A stretch of 64,000 nt of DNA from Alphaproteobacteria bacterium. Its GTDB lineage: Bacteria; Pseudomonadota; Alphaproteobacteria; Caulobacterales; Caulobacteraceae. Shown one piece after another: positions 33,591 to 42,487 of this stretch. Both the position numbers and the translations under genes were made by a program. The stretch lies in the NCBI GenBank assembly GCA_018821435.1, contig JAHJME010000025.1, positions 62,001 through 126,000 on the forward strand, in the 5' to 3' direction. Below the pieces are notes generated by a model that was not told the origin of the DNA, did not search any database, and was given only the letters and a program-made list of their open reading frames with translations. How positions within the stretch are numbered: position 1 is the first letter of the stretch; every line of letters begins with the position of its first letter.

Positions 33591-34715
33591 CTATTCCCGG
33601 TCCAGCAGCGCCGCGGTCACCGGCCGCGAGACATCCGCGTCGCCGCGCTGGCCGCGGAACTGCGCCGGCACCTGGCCCAATCCGCCCTCGCGGACCGGCT
33701 GGTCGTGACGCCATTCCACCAGCGTCTGCCGCTCGGCGATCTTCCAGCGGCCATCCCGACGCTCCAGGCGATCCACGTAGCGGCCGCCGGCGACGCCTTC
33801 GTACGGCTCGTCGCGCCCGCCCCAGAAGGTTCCGGGCGGGGCGGTGGTCGGCACGGCATGAAAGGCAGTCACATAGGTCTCGGCCCAGGCCGTATCGCCA
33901 TCGACCTCGATCAGCATGTTGCCGGTCTGATGGAGCGTGCCGCTGAGCGGGCCCAGCATGGTGCGGCCGCTTTGCTCCACCTGGGGAATCGTCCGCACCG
34001 CGTCGAGGAAGCGCGAGGTCCCGTCGTCGTGGAAGACGGTGTCGATCAGCTCCCAGCGATGGCGGTCCACCATGTGGCAGAAGCGGTTGACCACATCGGC
34101 GATCTCGGCGCGTGCGGCCAACAGCTCCAGGCTGGGCGTTTCGTTCGGCATGCTGTCGCCCTCCCAAGGCGCGATGACCGGTCGCGAGACGTCAGCCTCG
34201 CCCCATTGGCCGCGGAATTTCTCGGGCACGACCGAAAGGCCGCCCTCGTTGACCGGGCGGTAGTGACGGAATTCAGCCGCCGACTGCCGCATGACGATCC
34301 GCCAGATCCCGTCCCGCTTCTCGAACCGGTCGCAGTAGCGCGCGCCGAAGACCGCGTCATAAGCCTCGCCCGTGCCGCCGAACGGCCCGCCCGGGGGCGC
34401 GTCGGCCGGCACCCGGTGGAAGGCGGTGAGGTAGCTCTCGGTGTGGGCCACATCGCCTTCGAGCGCGATCAGGATGTTGCCGATCTGGTGGTGCGTCACG
34501 CCCACGTTCGCGAGCAACGCCGCGCCCTGTTTGACGAACTCGCGCCACGAGCCGCCGAGGACCGACAGGTGGCAGGTGGCGTCCTCGTGGAACACCGTGT
34601 CCATGAGCCACCAGCGGCGGCGGTCCGTGGCGTGGCAGTAGCGATAAATGACGTCGGTGATCGCGGCCCGAGCCGCCAGGGCCTCAGGTCCGTAGTCCGC
34701 AGAATACGTCGCCAT
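33591..34715 (-). CDS. Tandem double SnoaL/NTF2-like protein
   Basis: A 374-residue protein made of two homologous SnoaL-4-type halves. Half 1 has ITDVIYRYCHATDRRRWWLMDTVFHEDAT; half 2 (from residue 189) has IADVVNRFCHMVDRHRWELIDTVFHDDGT. Both end with EADVSRPV/DADVSRPV. The ATG at codon 189 (34151) is preceded by a perfect GGGAGGG at 7 nt, so the second half may also be translated alone. The ATG at 34715 follows GGAGG. Members of this group include dehydratases and hydroxylating-enzyme partners. It is first in the operon after the 34755-34773 operator. Confidence 0.8.
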   Translation of the reverse strand: MATYSADYGPEALAARAAITDVIYRYCHATDRRRWWLMDTVFHEDATCHLSVLGGSWREFVKQGAALLANVGVTHHQIGNILIALEGDVAHTESYLTAFHRVPADAPPGGPFGGTGEAYDAVFGARYCDRFEKRDGIWRIVMRQSAAEFRHYRPVNEGGLSVVPEKFRGQWGEADVSRPVIAPWEGDSMPNETPSLELLAARAEIADVVNRFCHMVDRHRWELIDTVFHDDGTSRFLDAVRTIPQVEQSGRTMLGPLSGTLHQTGNMLIEVDGDTAWAETYVTAFHAVPTTAPPGTFWGGRDEPYEGVAGGRYVDRLERRDGRWKIAERQTLVEWRHDQPVREGGLGQVPAQFRGQRGDADVSRPVTAALLDRE

Positions 34716-34754
34716 AGGTCCTCCCCGGACTGGCTTCCGCGTTGAGCGCGGCTT

Positions 34755-34773
34755 ATACTTAGGCCTCTAACTA
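34755..34773. promoter_or_regulatory. 19-nt shared operator, SnoaL operon promoter
   Basis: ATACTT-AGGCCT-CTAACTA, with the inverted repeat TTAG-GCCT-CTAA at its centre. Same element as 28791-28809 and 29972-29990. It lies 40 nt upstream of the double SnoaL start and overlaps a TATAAG-like -10. Confidence 0.55.
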
Positions 34774-34901
34774 AAGGGCGCCTTGAGGCCGATTGCAACC
34801 TCGGCCCAGCCACAAACCGTAAACTTGATTGACATACCAGGGGTCGCGCTCCGGCGGGCCGCGAGGCGTGAAACGACCGCACGGCGGCAGGCTCGTCGTG
34901 G

Positions 34902-35041
34902 TCAATCTGCTCGACGAGGCGCAACCCGTCCGGACCGCCGGGGCGCGGCATGGAACAGCGACGCGCCCTCGTAGCCGTAGCGCGAGAACACGTGGATCGC
35001 GCTTTCCATCAGCGCATCGATCGTGTCGGCTTTCGACATCA
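34902..35041 (-). pseudogene. Truncated TetR-family regulator
   Basis: From the ATG at 35041 the frame reads MSKADTIDALMESAIHVFSRYGYEGASL, a normal TetR helix 1-2 segment. It then loses similarity at the point where the recognition helix should begin and stops at about 34902. The rest of the DNA-binding domain and the ligand domain are gone. It may be what is left of the original repressor of the adjacent SnoaL operon. The remainder of 34716-35197 holds no other gene. Confidence 0.55.
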
Positions 35042-35197
35042 GGCGCTGCCTCCCTCTCTTAGGAATGGGACGGCGCGCGGCGACACGCAAGGCGCCGTTC
35101 GCCGGCCTGTAACGGAGGCTGAAACGGTTTGGTACTGTGCGAGGGCTCGCGGGGCCTGTCGTCTGCCGGCCAGCCAAGCTTCACTCGGAGTCGCTCC

Positions 35198-35632
35198 ATG
35201 TTCCGCAAATCCGCCGTCCTCGCCATCGTCGGCCTGCTGGCGATCTGTTCGGCCACGGAGGCCGCCGTGCTCACCGTGAAGGAGGAGATGAAGCAGTTCG
35301 TCGAGCCACTCTCCAATACGCTCTTCGCGGTCGGCGGGGAGGTCGATCCGGCGAACGGACCCGACGCCCCGAAGGTCACCGACAAGCGCTGGGACGAAGC
35401 CGCCGATGCCGCGGACGTGCTGACCCGCGTATCGGCGGCGCTTGGCGACAAGGACCGCGCCAAGCCCGGCCCGGAGTGGGCGGCGATGGCCCAGCAGATG
35501 CACGAGATCAGCGAGCGCGCGCTGAAGGCGGCGATGACCCGCGACGGCGCCGGCCTGGCCCAGGCGGCCAACGATCTGTCCGACAACTGCTCGGCCTGCC
35601 ATGCCAAATTCAAGCCGCAGACAGGCGACTGA
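35198..35632 (+). CDS. Exported c-type cytochrome (class II-like)
   Basis: A 144-residue protein with a signal peptide (ICSATEAA), a helical body and a single heme site CSACH near the C-terminus (C131, C134, H135). This layout is that of the cytochrome c-prime/c556 class, a four-helix bundle with C-terminal heme. It is periplasmic, with a role in electron transfer or gas binding. The ATG at 35198 follows GGAG. Confidence 0.8.
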   Translation: MFRKSAVLAIVGLLAICSATEAAVLTVKEEMKQFVEPLSNTLFAVGGEVDPANGPDAPKVTDKRWDEAADAADVLTRVSAALGDKDRAKPGPEWAAMAQQMHEISERALKAAMTRDGAGLAQAANDLSDNCSACHAKFKPQTGD

Positions 35633-35783
35633 CCACGTAGATTTCCTGGAAGCCGAGCTAGGGCAGACGGCGCAGATCTCCCCCAGCTTCCCTGCAAGCC
35701 GCTTCAGACTTTCCGCCAAGCGGAACGGGTGACGCGTACCTAAGTTATGCGTGGACCCGCATGCTGCGGGCGAAGGCATCTCA

Positions 35784-37121
35784 ATGGCTTCCCAAAAGAG
35801 CTCCCGCTTCATCAGCGGCTTCGGCGTGCAGGTGCTGGCGGCGATGGTCGTCGGCCTGGGCCTGGGCTTCGTGGCCCGACAACTGGGCGTCGAGGCCGGC
35901 CAGCCGGGTCACGCCCTGGCCGAGACGCTGCGGATCGTGGGCTCGTCCTTCGTCCAGCTGCTCAAGGCGCTGGTGCCGCCCCTGGTGTTCACCGCCATCG
36001 TGGCCAGCATCGCCAACCTGGCCCAGCTCCAGAACGCCGCGGGCCTGGTGTGGCGCACGCTGCTGTGGTTCGCCATCACCGCGCTGATCGCCGTGGCCAT
36101 CGGCATCGCCCTGGGCATCGGCCTGCAGCCCGGCCTGCACGCCGGCGCCATCGCCGAGGCCGCCAAGGCGCCCAGCTCCACGGGCTCCTGGCTCGATTTC
36201 CTGACCGGCCTGGTCCCGTCGAACTTCCTGGGCCTGACCGCGTCCACCAAGCTGGCGGATGGTTCGGCGACGACCAGCGTCTCGTTCAACGTCCTGCAGA
36301 TCCTGGTGATCTCGCTGGTGATCGGGGCCGCGGCCTTGAAGGCGGGCGAAGCGGGCAAGGCGTTTCTGGCCTTCAACGCCTCGACCCTGGTCGTCATCCG
36401 CAAGGTGCTGTGGTGGGTCATCCGGCTGACGCCGATCGGCACCGTCGGCCTGCTGGGCACGGCGGTGGCCAAGTACGGCTGGGACGCCCTGGGCCAGTTG
36501 GGCCAGTTCGCCCTGGCGATCTACATCGGCCTCTTCCTGGTGTTGCTGGTGGTCTATCCGGCGCTACTGGCGGCTCACGGCCTGAACCCGCTCAGGTTCT
36601 TCCGCGCCGCCTGGCCGGCGATCCAGCTGGGCTTCGTCTCGCGTTCGTCCATCGGCACGCTGCCGGTGACCGAACAGGTGACCGAGACCGGCCTGGGTGT
36701 GCCCCGCGCCTATTCCGCCTTCGCAGTGCCCCTGGGCGCGACGACCAAGATGGACGGCTGCGCGGCGATCTATCCGGCGATCGCGGCCATCTTCGTGGCT
36801 CAGTTTTACGGCGTGACCCTGCACCTGTCGGACTATCTGCTGATCGTCGTGGTCTCGGTGATCGGCTCGGCCGCCACCGCCGGCCTCACCGGGGCGACCG
36901 TGATGCTGACGCTGACCCTGTCGACCCTGGGCCTGCCGCTGGAAGGCGTGGGCCTGCTGCTGGCCATCGACCCCATCCTCGACATGGGCCGCACCGCGGT
37001 GAACGTCGCCGGCCAGGCGCTGGTCCCCACCCTGGTCGCCAAGCAGCAGGGCATCCTGGACCAGGAGGTCTATGACGGCCGGCGCGCGGCGGTGGACGGA
37101 GCGCAGGCGCAAGCGGCCTGA
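35784..37121 (+). CDS. Dicarboxylate/amino acid:cation symporter (DAACS family)
   Basis: A 445-residue member of the GltP/DctA family. Characteristic segments include LKALVPPLVFTAIVASIANL, the hairpin SRSSIGTLPVTEQV, then GATTKMDGCAAIYPAIAAIF and LTLSTLGLPLEGVGLLLAID. It would import C4-dicarboxylates, glutamate or aspartate with sodium or protons. I chose the ATG at 35784 over the GTG at 35751. It stands alone between the cytochrome and the cyclase gene. Confidence 0.88.
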   Translation: MASQKSSRFISGFGVQVLAAMVVGLGLGFVARQLGVEAGQPGHALAETLRIVGSSFVQLLKALVPPLVFTAIVASIANLAQLQNAAGLVWRTLLWFAITALIAVAIGIALGIGLQPGLHAGAIAEAAKAPSSTGSWLDFLTGLVPSNFLGLTASTKLADGSATTSVSFNVLQILVISLVIGAAALKAGEAGKAFLAFNASTLVVIRKVLWWVIRLTPIGTVGLLGTAVAKYGWDALGQLGQFALAIYIGLFLVLLVVYPALLAAHGLNPLRFFRAAWPAIQLGFVSRSSIGTLPVTEQVTETGLGVPRAYSAFAVPLGATTKMDGCAAIYPAIAAIFVAQFYGVTLHLSDYLLIVVVSVIGSAATAGLTGATVMLTLTLSTLGLPLEGVGLLLAIDPILDMGRTAVNVAGQALVPTLVAKQQGILDQEVYDGRRAAVDGAQAQAA

Positions 37122-37321
37122 GACTTGCACAGGCCAACCCCAGATCGCGTCGGCGCCACCCTTCGGCGAGCGCTCGTCATGGACGGCGCCGGAATGTCGC
37201 TATAGCGTCACTTTGAGACGGGAACGTTGGGGGATCTGTCGCGCGTGCGGGTTTCGACGCTTTGTGAGCGGCACTTGATCGGCATGCCGGAACGGCCGGG
37301 CTCGGCGCTGGACCAACCCGC

Positions 37322-39076
37322 GTGAGCTTGCCCCCCACCCCGGAGAAGCGCGCGGCGTCGGTGCGAGCCGCCCTGGCGCGGGGCGACCTGCTGGGCGCCT
37401 ACGACGAGGTGGTGCGCCGCGGCGACACCGCAGACCCCGACCTCAACTACCTCGAAGTGCTGACCCTGGCCCGCCTGGGGGACACCGAGCGCGGCCTCAA
37501 GCTGTACGACAACTACCGGCTGGGCGAGATGGGCGGAGTCGACCCCCTGTCGCTGAAGGCGCGGCTGCTCAAGGACCAGGCCTTCGACGGCCCGACGCCC
37601 AACCGCGAGCGCCTGCTGGAGGCGTGCGTGCTGTACGCCCGCATCCACCGCACCACCAAGTCCAGCTATCCCGCCATCAACGCCGCTACCCTGGCCAAGA
37701 TCGCCGGCCGGCCGCGCCTGGCCAACTTCCTGGCCCGCCATGTAGTGGACGAGACCGCGCCCGAGCGCCGGTCCGGCTATTTCTCGCTGGCCACCCTGGC
37801 CGAGGCGCTGGCGGTGCTGGGCGACGTTGACGGCGCGCGCGACGCCCTGGTCCGGGCCATGCAGGCTCCCGACGCCGACGTGGGCGCCCGCTCCACCACC
37901 GTGCTCCAGCTCCAGCGGCTGATCGCGGCCCAGGGCGACGACCACGGCATGGAAAGCCTGCTGGAACTGATCGAGCCGCCCAAGGTGGCCATGTTCTGCG
38001 GCAACATCTTCATCGGTGGGGAAGAGCTCGAGGCCGGGCTGGCCGACAAGATGCGCAAGGTGATCGCCGACGAGGACGTGGGCTTCGCCTACGGCGCATT
38101 GGCCTCCGGCAGCGACATCCTGATCGCCGAACTGCTGCTGGAGCGCGGCGCCGAGGTGCATGTCGTGCTGCCCTTCGCCGAGGCGGATTTCCTGGAGCAG
38201 TCCGTGGCGCCCGCCGGCGAGAGCTGGGTCGCCCGCTACCACGCCATCGCGGCCCGCGCGTCGTCGATGACCTTCGCCAGCAACATGAGCTACGTCGGCG
38301 AGATGGCCCAGTTCGCCTATGGCTCCAAGGTGACCATGGGCATGGCGCGCTTGCGCGCCCGCCAGCTCCACGCCGAGGCGATCCAGTTGGTGATCGTCGA
38401 GGAACGCGGCGACCGCACCCTCAGCGGCTCGGACGTCAGCGCCTGGCGCGAGACCGGCGGCCGGTCCGAGGTGGTGATCGCGCCGGCCCTGACCCGGCCG
38501 GTCATGCCGCCGCCACCGCCCAAGTCGGAGGTCGAGCGCGGCGTCTACGGCCTGATGTTCACCGACTATCCCGGCTTCTCGAAGCTGGACGAACGCGCTC
38601 TGCCGCTGTTCTGGGAGGACGTGATGGTGCGCGCTGCCCGGACGCTGGAGGGCCACGGCGACGTGATCCGCCAGGGCAACACCTGGGGCGACGCGATCTT
38701 CGCGGTGTTCCAGGATGCGCCCGCCGCCGCCGCCGCCGCCCTGGACCTGTGCGAAGAGCTGAAGAAGGTGGACTGCAAGGCGCTGGGCGTGCGCGAGGGC
38801 ACCGCCATGCGGATCGCCCTGCACTACGGCCCGACTTACTCCGGCTACGACCCGGTCACCAAGCGCACGACCTACTACGGCAGCGAAGTCTCGCGGGCCG
38901 CGCGGATCGAGCCGGTGACCCCGTCGGGCGCCGTGTACGTGACCGAGCCCTTCGCCGCCGTGCTGGAAATGGCGAAGAACCACCCATTCGACTGCAACTA
39001 TGTCGGCAAGATCGCCCTGCCCAAGGGGTACGGCATCTATCCGCTATATCGGCTGACCCGGCCCGCGACGGCCTGA
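37322..39076 (+). CDS. TPR/TRAFs-binding, SLOG-like, class III cyclase-like signalling protein
   Basis: A 584-residue cytoplasmic protein of three parts. Residues about 10-215 are helical repeats like the TRAFs-binding (DUF4071) region. Residues about 222-390 form a Rossmann-like domain (VAMFCGNIFIGG, GALASGSDILIAELLL, GAEVHVVLPF) resembling SLOG nucleotide-sensing domains. After a PPPPP linker (about 397), residues 408-580 form a class III nucleotide-cyclase homology domain. Both metal aspartates seem present (D415 in FTDYPGFS, D457 in WGDAIF). By eye, the substrate lysine is N453, the base-contact aspartate is T517, and the transition-state asparagine is S524, with R528 kept. It therefore need not make cAMP. 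It faces a TIR-TPR gene 6 nt away. Confidence 0.72.
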   Translation: MSLPPTPEKRAASVRAALARGDLLGAYDEVVRRGDTADPDLNYLEVLTLARLGDTERGLKLYDNYRLGEMGGVDPLSLKARLLKDQAFDGPTPNRERLLEACVLYARIHRTTKSSYPAINAATLAKIAGRPRLANFLARHVVDETAPERRSGYFSLATLAEALAVLGDVDGARDALVRAMQAPDADVGARSTTVLQLQRLIAAQGDDHGMESLLELIEPPKVAMFCGNIFIGGEELEAGLADKMRKVIADEDVGFAYGALASGSDILIAELLLERGAEVHVVLPFAEADFLEQSVAPAGESWVARYHAIAARASSMTFASNMSYVGEMAQFAYGSKVTMGMARLRARQLHAEAIQLVIVEERGDRTLSGSDVSAWRETGGRSEVVIAPALTRPVMPPPPPKSEVERGVYGLMFTDYPGFSKLDERALPLFWEDVMVRAARTLEGHGDVIRQGNTWGDAIFAVFQDAPAAAAAALDLCEELKKVDCKALGVREGTAMRIALHYGPTYSGYDPVTKRTTYYGSEVSRAARIEPVTPSGAVYVTEPFAAVLEMAKNHPFDCNYVGKIALPKGYGIYPLYRLTRPATA

Positions 39077-39082
39077 CCGGCC

Positions 39083-41044
39083 TCAGCGGCGCTCGGCGAC
39101 GCCGGTCGGCTTGCCGGCGACCAGGGCCGCGCATTCGCCGGCCATCTGCTTGGTGAAGCTGGCGTCGGCACCAAGGGTATCGCGCAGGATGGTCATCCCC
39201 GCGGCGCAGTCCGTGCGCGCTTCGCCCATCCGCCCCGCCTTGGCCAACACCTTAGCCCGGTTGATCAACAGGTCGCCGTGGTTGGGATGGATCTTGCCAT
39301 AACTGGCGTCGTAGTTGCGCTTGGCGTCGTCCAGCGTCGAGAGCGCGGCGGTCGTGTAACCCCGCTCCGACTCGATCAGGCCCAGGTACACTTCGGCGAT
39401 GCCGATCAGATAATGCGGGCCGTCGAAGGCGTTGCGGTAGATCGACACCGCCTCGCGCAGCGACCGCTCGGCCTCGGCGTACTGGCCCAGGCCCTGATAG
39501 ATCTGCCCCTGCATGGAGAGGGTGTCGCCGAGGATCGGATTGTCGGGATCCAGGACCGCGCGCTCGATGCGCAGCGCGTTGGCGATGCGGATGCGGGCCT
39601 TGGGCAGGTCGCCGGCGTTGAACGAGTTCTGCGCCAGCGCGAACCAGCCCTTGCCGGTGGAGAGGTGGCCCGGCCCGAGTTCCTTCTGGAACAGCGCCAG
39701 CGACTCGGTGAGCGAGGATTCGGCGGCGGCGAACTGGCCATCGTCGGACAGCAGCAGCCCGCGATTGTTGAGCGCCGTGGCCAGCGCGCCCTCAGGCGCG
39801 TCCTTGGAAACGCGATAATAGGCCAGGGCCCGGTCGAACGCGGCGACCCCCTCTTTCACCCGCGAGGCCGAGGTCAGGATGCGGCCCTCGGTCAGCGCCG
39901 CCTTCGCGCGTTGGCTGGCGTTCTGCTTGGGGTCCTTGCCCAGCAGCGATTCCGCGTGGCGCACCGCGCCCAGCGCCTTCTCCAGCGACCCCTGGCTGGC
40001 GTAGGTGTGGGCGAGCACCAGCATGGCCTCGACCCCGTCGGGGCCGGCCTTGTTGATTTCCGGCATGGCCGATTCGAACGCGTTCTGCGCCTCGCTCAGC
40101 AGGCCGAGGTTGTTGTACGCGCGGCCCAGGGTGGCCAGCAGGCGCGCCTGGATCGCGGGCTGGTCGGCCAGTTCGCGCCGCGCGCGGTCGGCGCTTCGGC
40201 CCAGGATGGTCAGGGCCGTGATGGTGCGCGGGTTCTCGGTGGCGGGGTTCGACAGTTCGAAGGTGCCGGCCAGGTAATCGGAGGCGGCGCGCGCCGCGGC
40301 CGCTTCATGCTGGGCGATGATCCGCTGCGCATTGGCCTCGATCCGCAGGGAGTTGGCGTAGAACGCCAGGCCCCCGGTGATCACCATCCCGACCACGGCG
40401 CCCGTGGCCACCGCAGTCGCCTGGGCGATGCGGCGCTGGGTCTCGCGCTGGACTAGTTCGTCCAGCTTCAGACCGGTCAGGCCGGCGATCAGCTTCTGGA
40501 CGGCCAGCCGTTGCCCATCGGCCTCGCGCCGGACGTCGGCGGCGATTGGTTCGGCAGGAATGCTTGAGAGTTCGCCGTCGGCGCCCATCCGGAACCGCAG
40601 CGCCACCGGGAAGCACTCGCGGTCCTCCGCGCCCGGCGTGTTCGAGGCGTGGGGCTCGCCGTCGGCGACCAGCGCCAGGACCCGGTTGTCACCGTGGACC
40701 CGTTTGAACTGGAGGATCTCTTCGTTGACCCACTTCGACTTGGCGGCGGCCGGCGAGCAGATGACCACCAGGAACTGCGACTGCTGCAGCGCGCGGCTCA
40801 GCTCGGCGGACAGATCCCCCGAGGCGGGCAGCTCTTCACGGTCGCGGAAGATCGGGCGCAGCCGGCGCGGCACCTTGCCGACGCCGGTGACCTTCCCGAC
40901 CAGCTTCGATGGAATGCGATACGACTCCACCGCGCGGTGGAGTCGTTGCGCTAGGTCTTTATCCCGGTGGCTGTAGCTGATGAACGCCCGGTACGCGTAG
41001 GCTCCGTCCTGTCGGTCGTGAGATTCAGCGTCGCCCGGCGTCAT
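39083..41044 (-). CDS. TIR domain, transmembrane, TPR protein
   Basis: A 653-residue protein. The TIR domain (about 16-160) starts AYRAFISYSHRDKDLA and has SKWVNEEILQF, where E108 is the likely NADase glutamate. One membrane helix follows (about 212-236, TGAVVGMVITGGLAFYA). The C-terminal two thirds are TPR repeats (ATLGRAYNNLGLLSEAQNAF and others). TIR effectors of this type deplete NAD or make signalling nucleotides, with TPRs as sensors. Its ATG is 3 nt after the stop of the PEP-CTERM gene upstream, so the two are one transcript. It is convergent with the cyclase-like gene. Confidence 0.8.
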   Translation of the reverse strand: MTPGDAESHDRQDGAYAYRAFISYSHRDKDLAQRLHRAVESYRIPSKLVGKVTGVGKVPRRLRPIFRDREELPASGDLSAELSRALQQSQFLVVICSPAAAKSKWVNEEILQFKRVHGDNRVLALVADGEPHASNTPGAEDRECFPVALRFRMGADGELSSIPAEPIAADVRREADGQRLAVQKLIAGLTGLKLDELVQRETQRRIAQATAVATGAVVGMVITGGLAFYANSLRIEANAQRIIAQHEAAAARAASDYLAGTFELSNPATENPRTITALTILGRSADRARRELADQPAIQARLLATLGRAYNNLGLLSEAQNAFESAMPEINKAGPDGVEAMLVLAHTYASQGSLEKALGAVRHAESLLGKDPKQNASQRAKAALTEGRILTSASRVKEGVAAFDRALAYYRVSKDAPEGALATALNNRGLLLSDDGQFAAAESSLTESLALFQKELGPGHLSTGKGWFALAQNSFNAGDLPKARIRIANALRIERAVLDPDNPILGDTLSMQGQIYQGLGQYAEAERSLREAVSIYRNAFDGPHYLIGIAEVYLGLIESERGYTTAALSTLDDAKRNYDASYGKIHPNHGDLLINRAKVLAKAGRMGEARTDCAAGMTILRDTLGADASFTKQMAGECAALVAGKPTGVAERR

Positions 41045-41047
41045 GCC

Positions 41048-42094
41048 TTAGCTGTACGACAGCACCCGCCGGCGCCGCAACGCCGCTCCAAGCAGTCCGA
41101 AGCCAAACAGCATGCTGATCCAGGTCGCCGGCTCCGGCACCGGGACGCTGGCGATCTGGAACGGCTGGATGTCCTGCGGGTCGAAGATGATCCCGGTGAT
41201 CGGCTTGTAGGCCTCCTGGTTGCGCACGCCACGGGCCGCCAAATTGGCCACGCCGCCGCCGCGACCGATGGGGTCGCCGAAACCGGAGTAGGCCACCAGG
41301 CAGGCCGTGTTCGTGGTGATGCAGTCGACGCTGGTCGAGGAGGTCACGCTGGTGCGGTACTGCAGGGAGAGGCTGTCTTCTACCTGGAGGATGGCGTTCA
41401 GCGGCACGAGGATGTCGGTCGCGCTCCACGCATAGGCCAGGGCGAACGCGTTGTCGTAGGCCGTGGTGAAGCCGTTCAGCCGGCCTTGGGCGTCGGTCAG
41501 CCCGTAATCCACCTGCAGCGCGCCGTCGCTGTTGAACCAGAGGCCCAGCGAGCCGCTCATCGAATACAGCGTCGATTCACCGCTGGTGATCGAGAAGTCG
41601 AAGGCCGACGAGGCGAACGTGGTGTTTGCGCCCACGACCCCGAACAGGTCGGAGAAGCCCAGGCCGGAAGCGGTCTGGCCATAGCCGGTGAAGATGTTGT
41701 TGTCGGTCGCCGGGCCTGTCCGGTCGGCGAGGTAGAAGCCCATGCCGGCCGCGATGATCGTCGAACCGAAATTCTCGATCGCGATGGCGCTGGAGCCGCC
41801 GTTCGAGATGGTCACGTCCACCCCGGAGTACGAGGTGGCCGACGACTGGGCGCCGGACACCGCGACGCCGCTCTCGAAGCTGGCGTGGTCGGTGGTGATC
41901 TTGACGATGCTCTCGGCGCTGCCGCCGCGGCCGTTGATGTTCAGCTGGCCGGAGCCGCCGTTCCACGGGGCGACGACAGCGCCCTGTTGCACCAGCGCGT
42001 TGTTGGAGCCGACATCGACGCCGACATCTTGCGCTTGAACGGCCGTCCCGACGAGCAGGGCGCCAATAGCGATCGAATAGCCCAGGCCGCGCAT
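41048..42094 (-). CDS. PEP-CTERM sorted extracellular protein
   Basis: A 348-residue exported protein with a signal peptide (VGTAVQAQ), a Gly/Ser/Asn-rich beta body and a C-terminal sorting signal VPVPEPATWISMLFGFGLLGAALRRRR: a PEP box, a hydrophobic helix and an arginine cluster. Exosortase processes such tails and the products usually go to the cell surface or biofilm matrix. No exosortase gene is in the window. It is first in a two-gene unit with the TIR protein. Confidence 0.82.
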   Translation of the reverse strand: MRGLGYSIAIGALLVGTAVQAQDVGVDVGSNNALVQQGAVVAPWNGGSGQLNINGRGGSAESIVKITTDHASFESGVAVSGAQSSATSYSGVDVTISNGGSSAIAIENFGSTIIAAGMGFYLADRTGPATDNNIFTGYGQTASGLGFSDLFGVVGANTTFASSAFDFSITSGESTLYSMSGSLGLWFNSDGALQVDYGLTDAQGRLNGFTTAYDNAFALAYAWSATDILVPLNAILQVEDSLSLQYRTSVTSSTSVDCITTNTACLVAYSGFGDPIGRGGGVANLAARGVRNQEAYKPITGIIFDPQDIQPFQIASVPVPEPATWISMLFGFGLLGAALRRRRVLSYS

Positions 42095-42487
42095 CAGCCC
42101 CCCCTTGGAAAAGATTAACGACAGATCAGCCGACGCCGACCCGCCTTAAGTCAATTTTTACCGTACCACACGGCCGCTGGAGGGCGACCGGGTTCTTGCG
42201 TGAGTTGAAAAACGGAATCCGAGTTGCTCGCTAGACGGGTCAATAGACTTGTCCGGACGCGGCCTTACTGGGCACATCCGCCCCTAACGCGGTTATTTAG
42301 ATCGGGAACGGCGCCATATGGGCCGCAAAGGCCCCGCTTGGCGCCCCTCGCGGAGCTTCCCGATCCACTCGCCTCAGAGGCGAGCAGCGGCCGACCCAAT
42401 ATGGGCAAGCCGACGCCGGGCCTCGCGTGCCGCGTTATGTGAATCACCCTAGGCTCGCGCACTCAATACACGAGGGGATAGCCAGCC
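42095..42487. other. Divergent intergenic region
   Basis: About 390 nt with the promoters of the PEP-CTERM unit (minus) and the XRE regulator (plus). A TTGACT-like -35 can be read on the minus strand just right of 42150, but its -10 is poor. A 7-bp stem (CTCGCCT-CAG-AGGCGAG) lies near 42368. No gene or RNA family is recognised. Confidence 0.35.
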
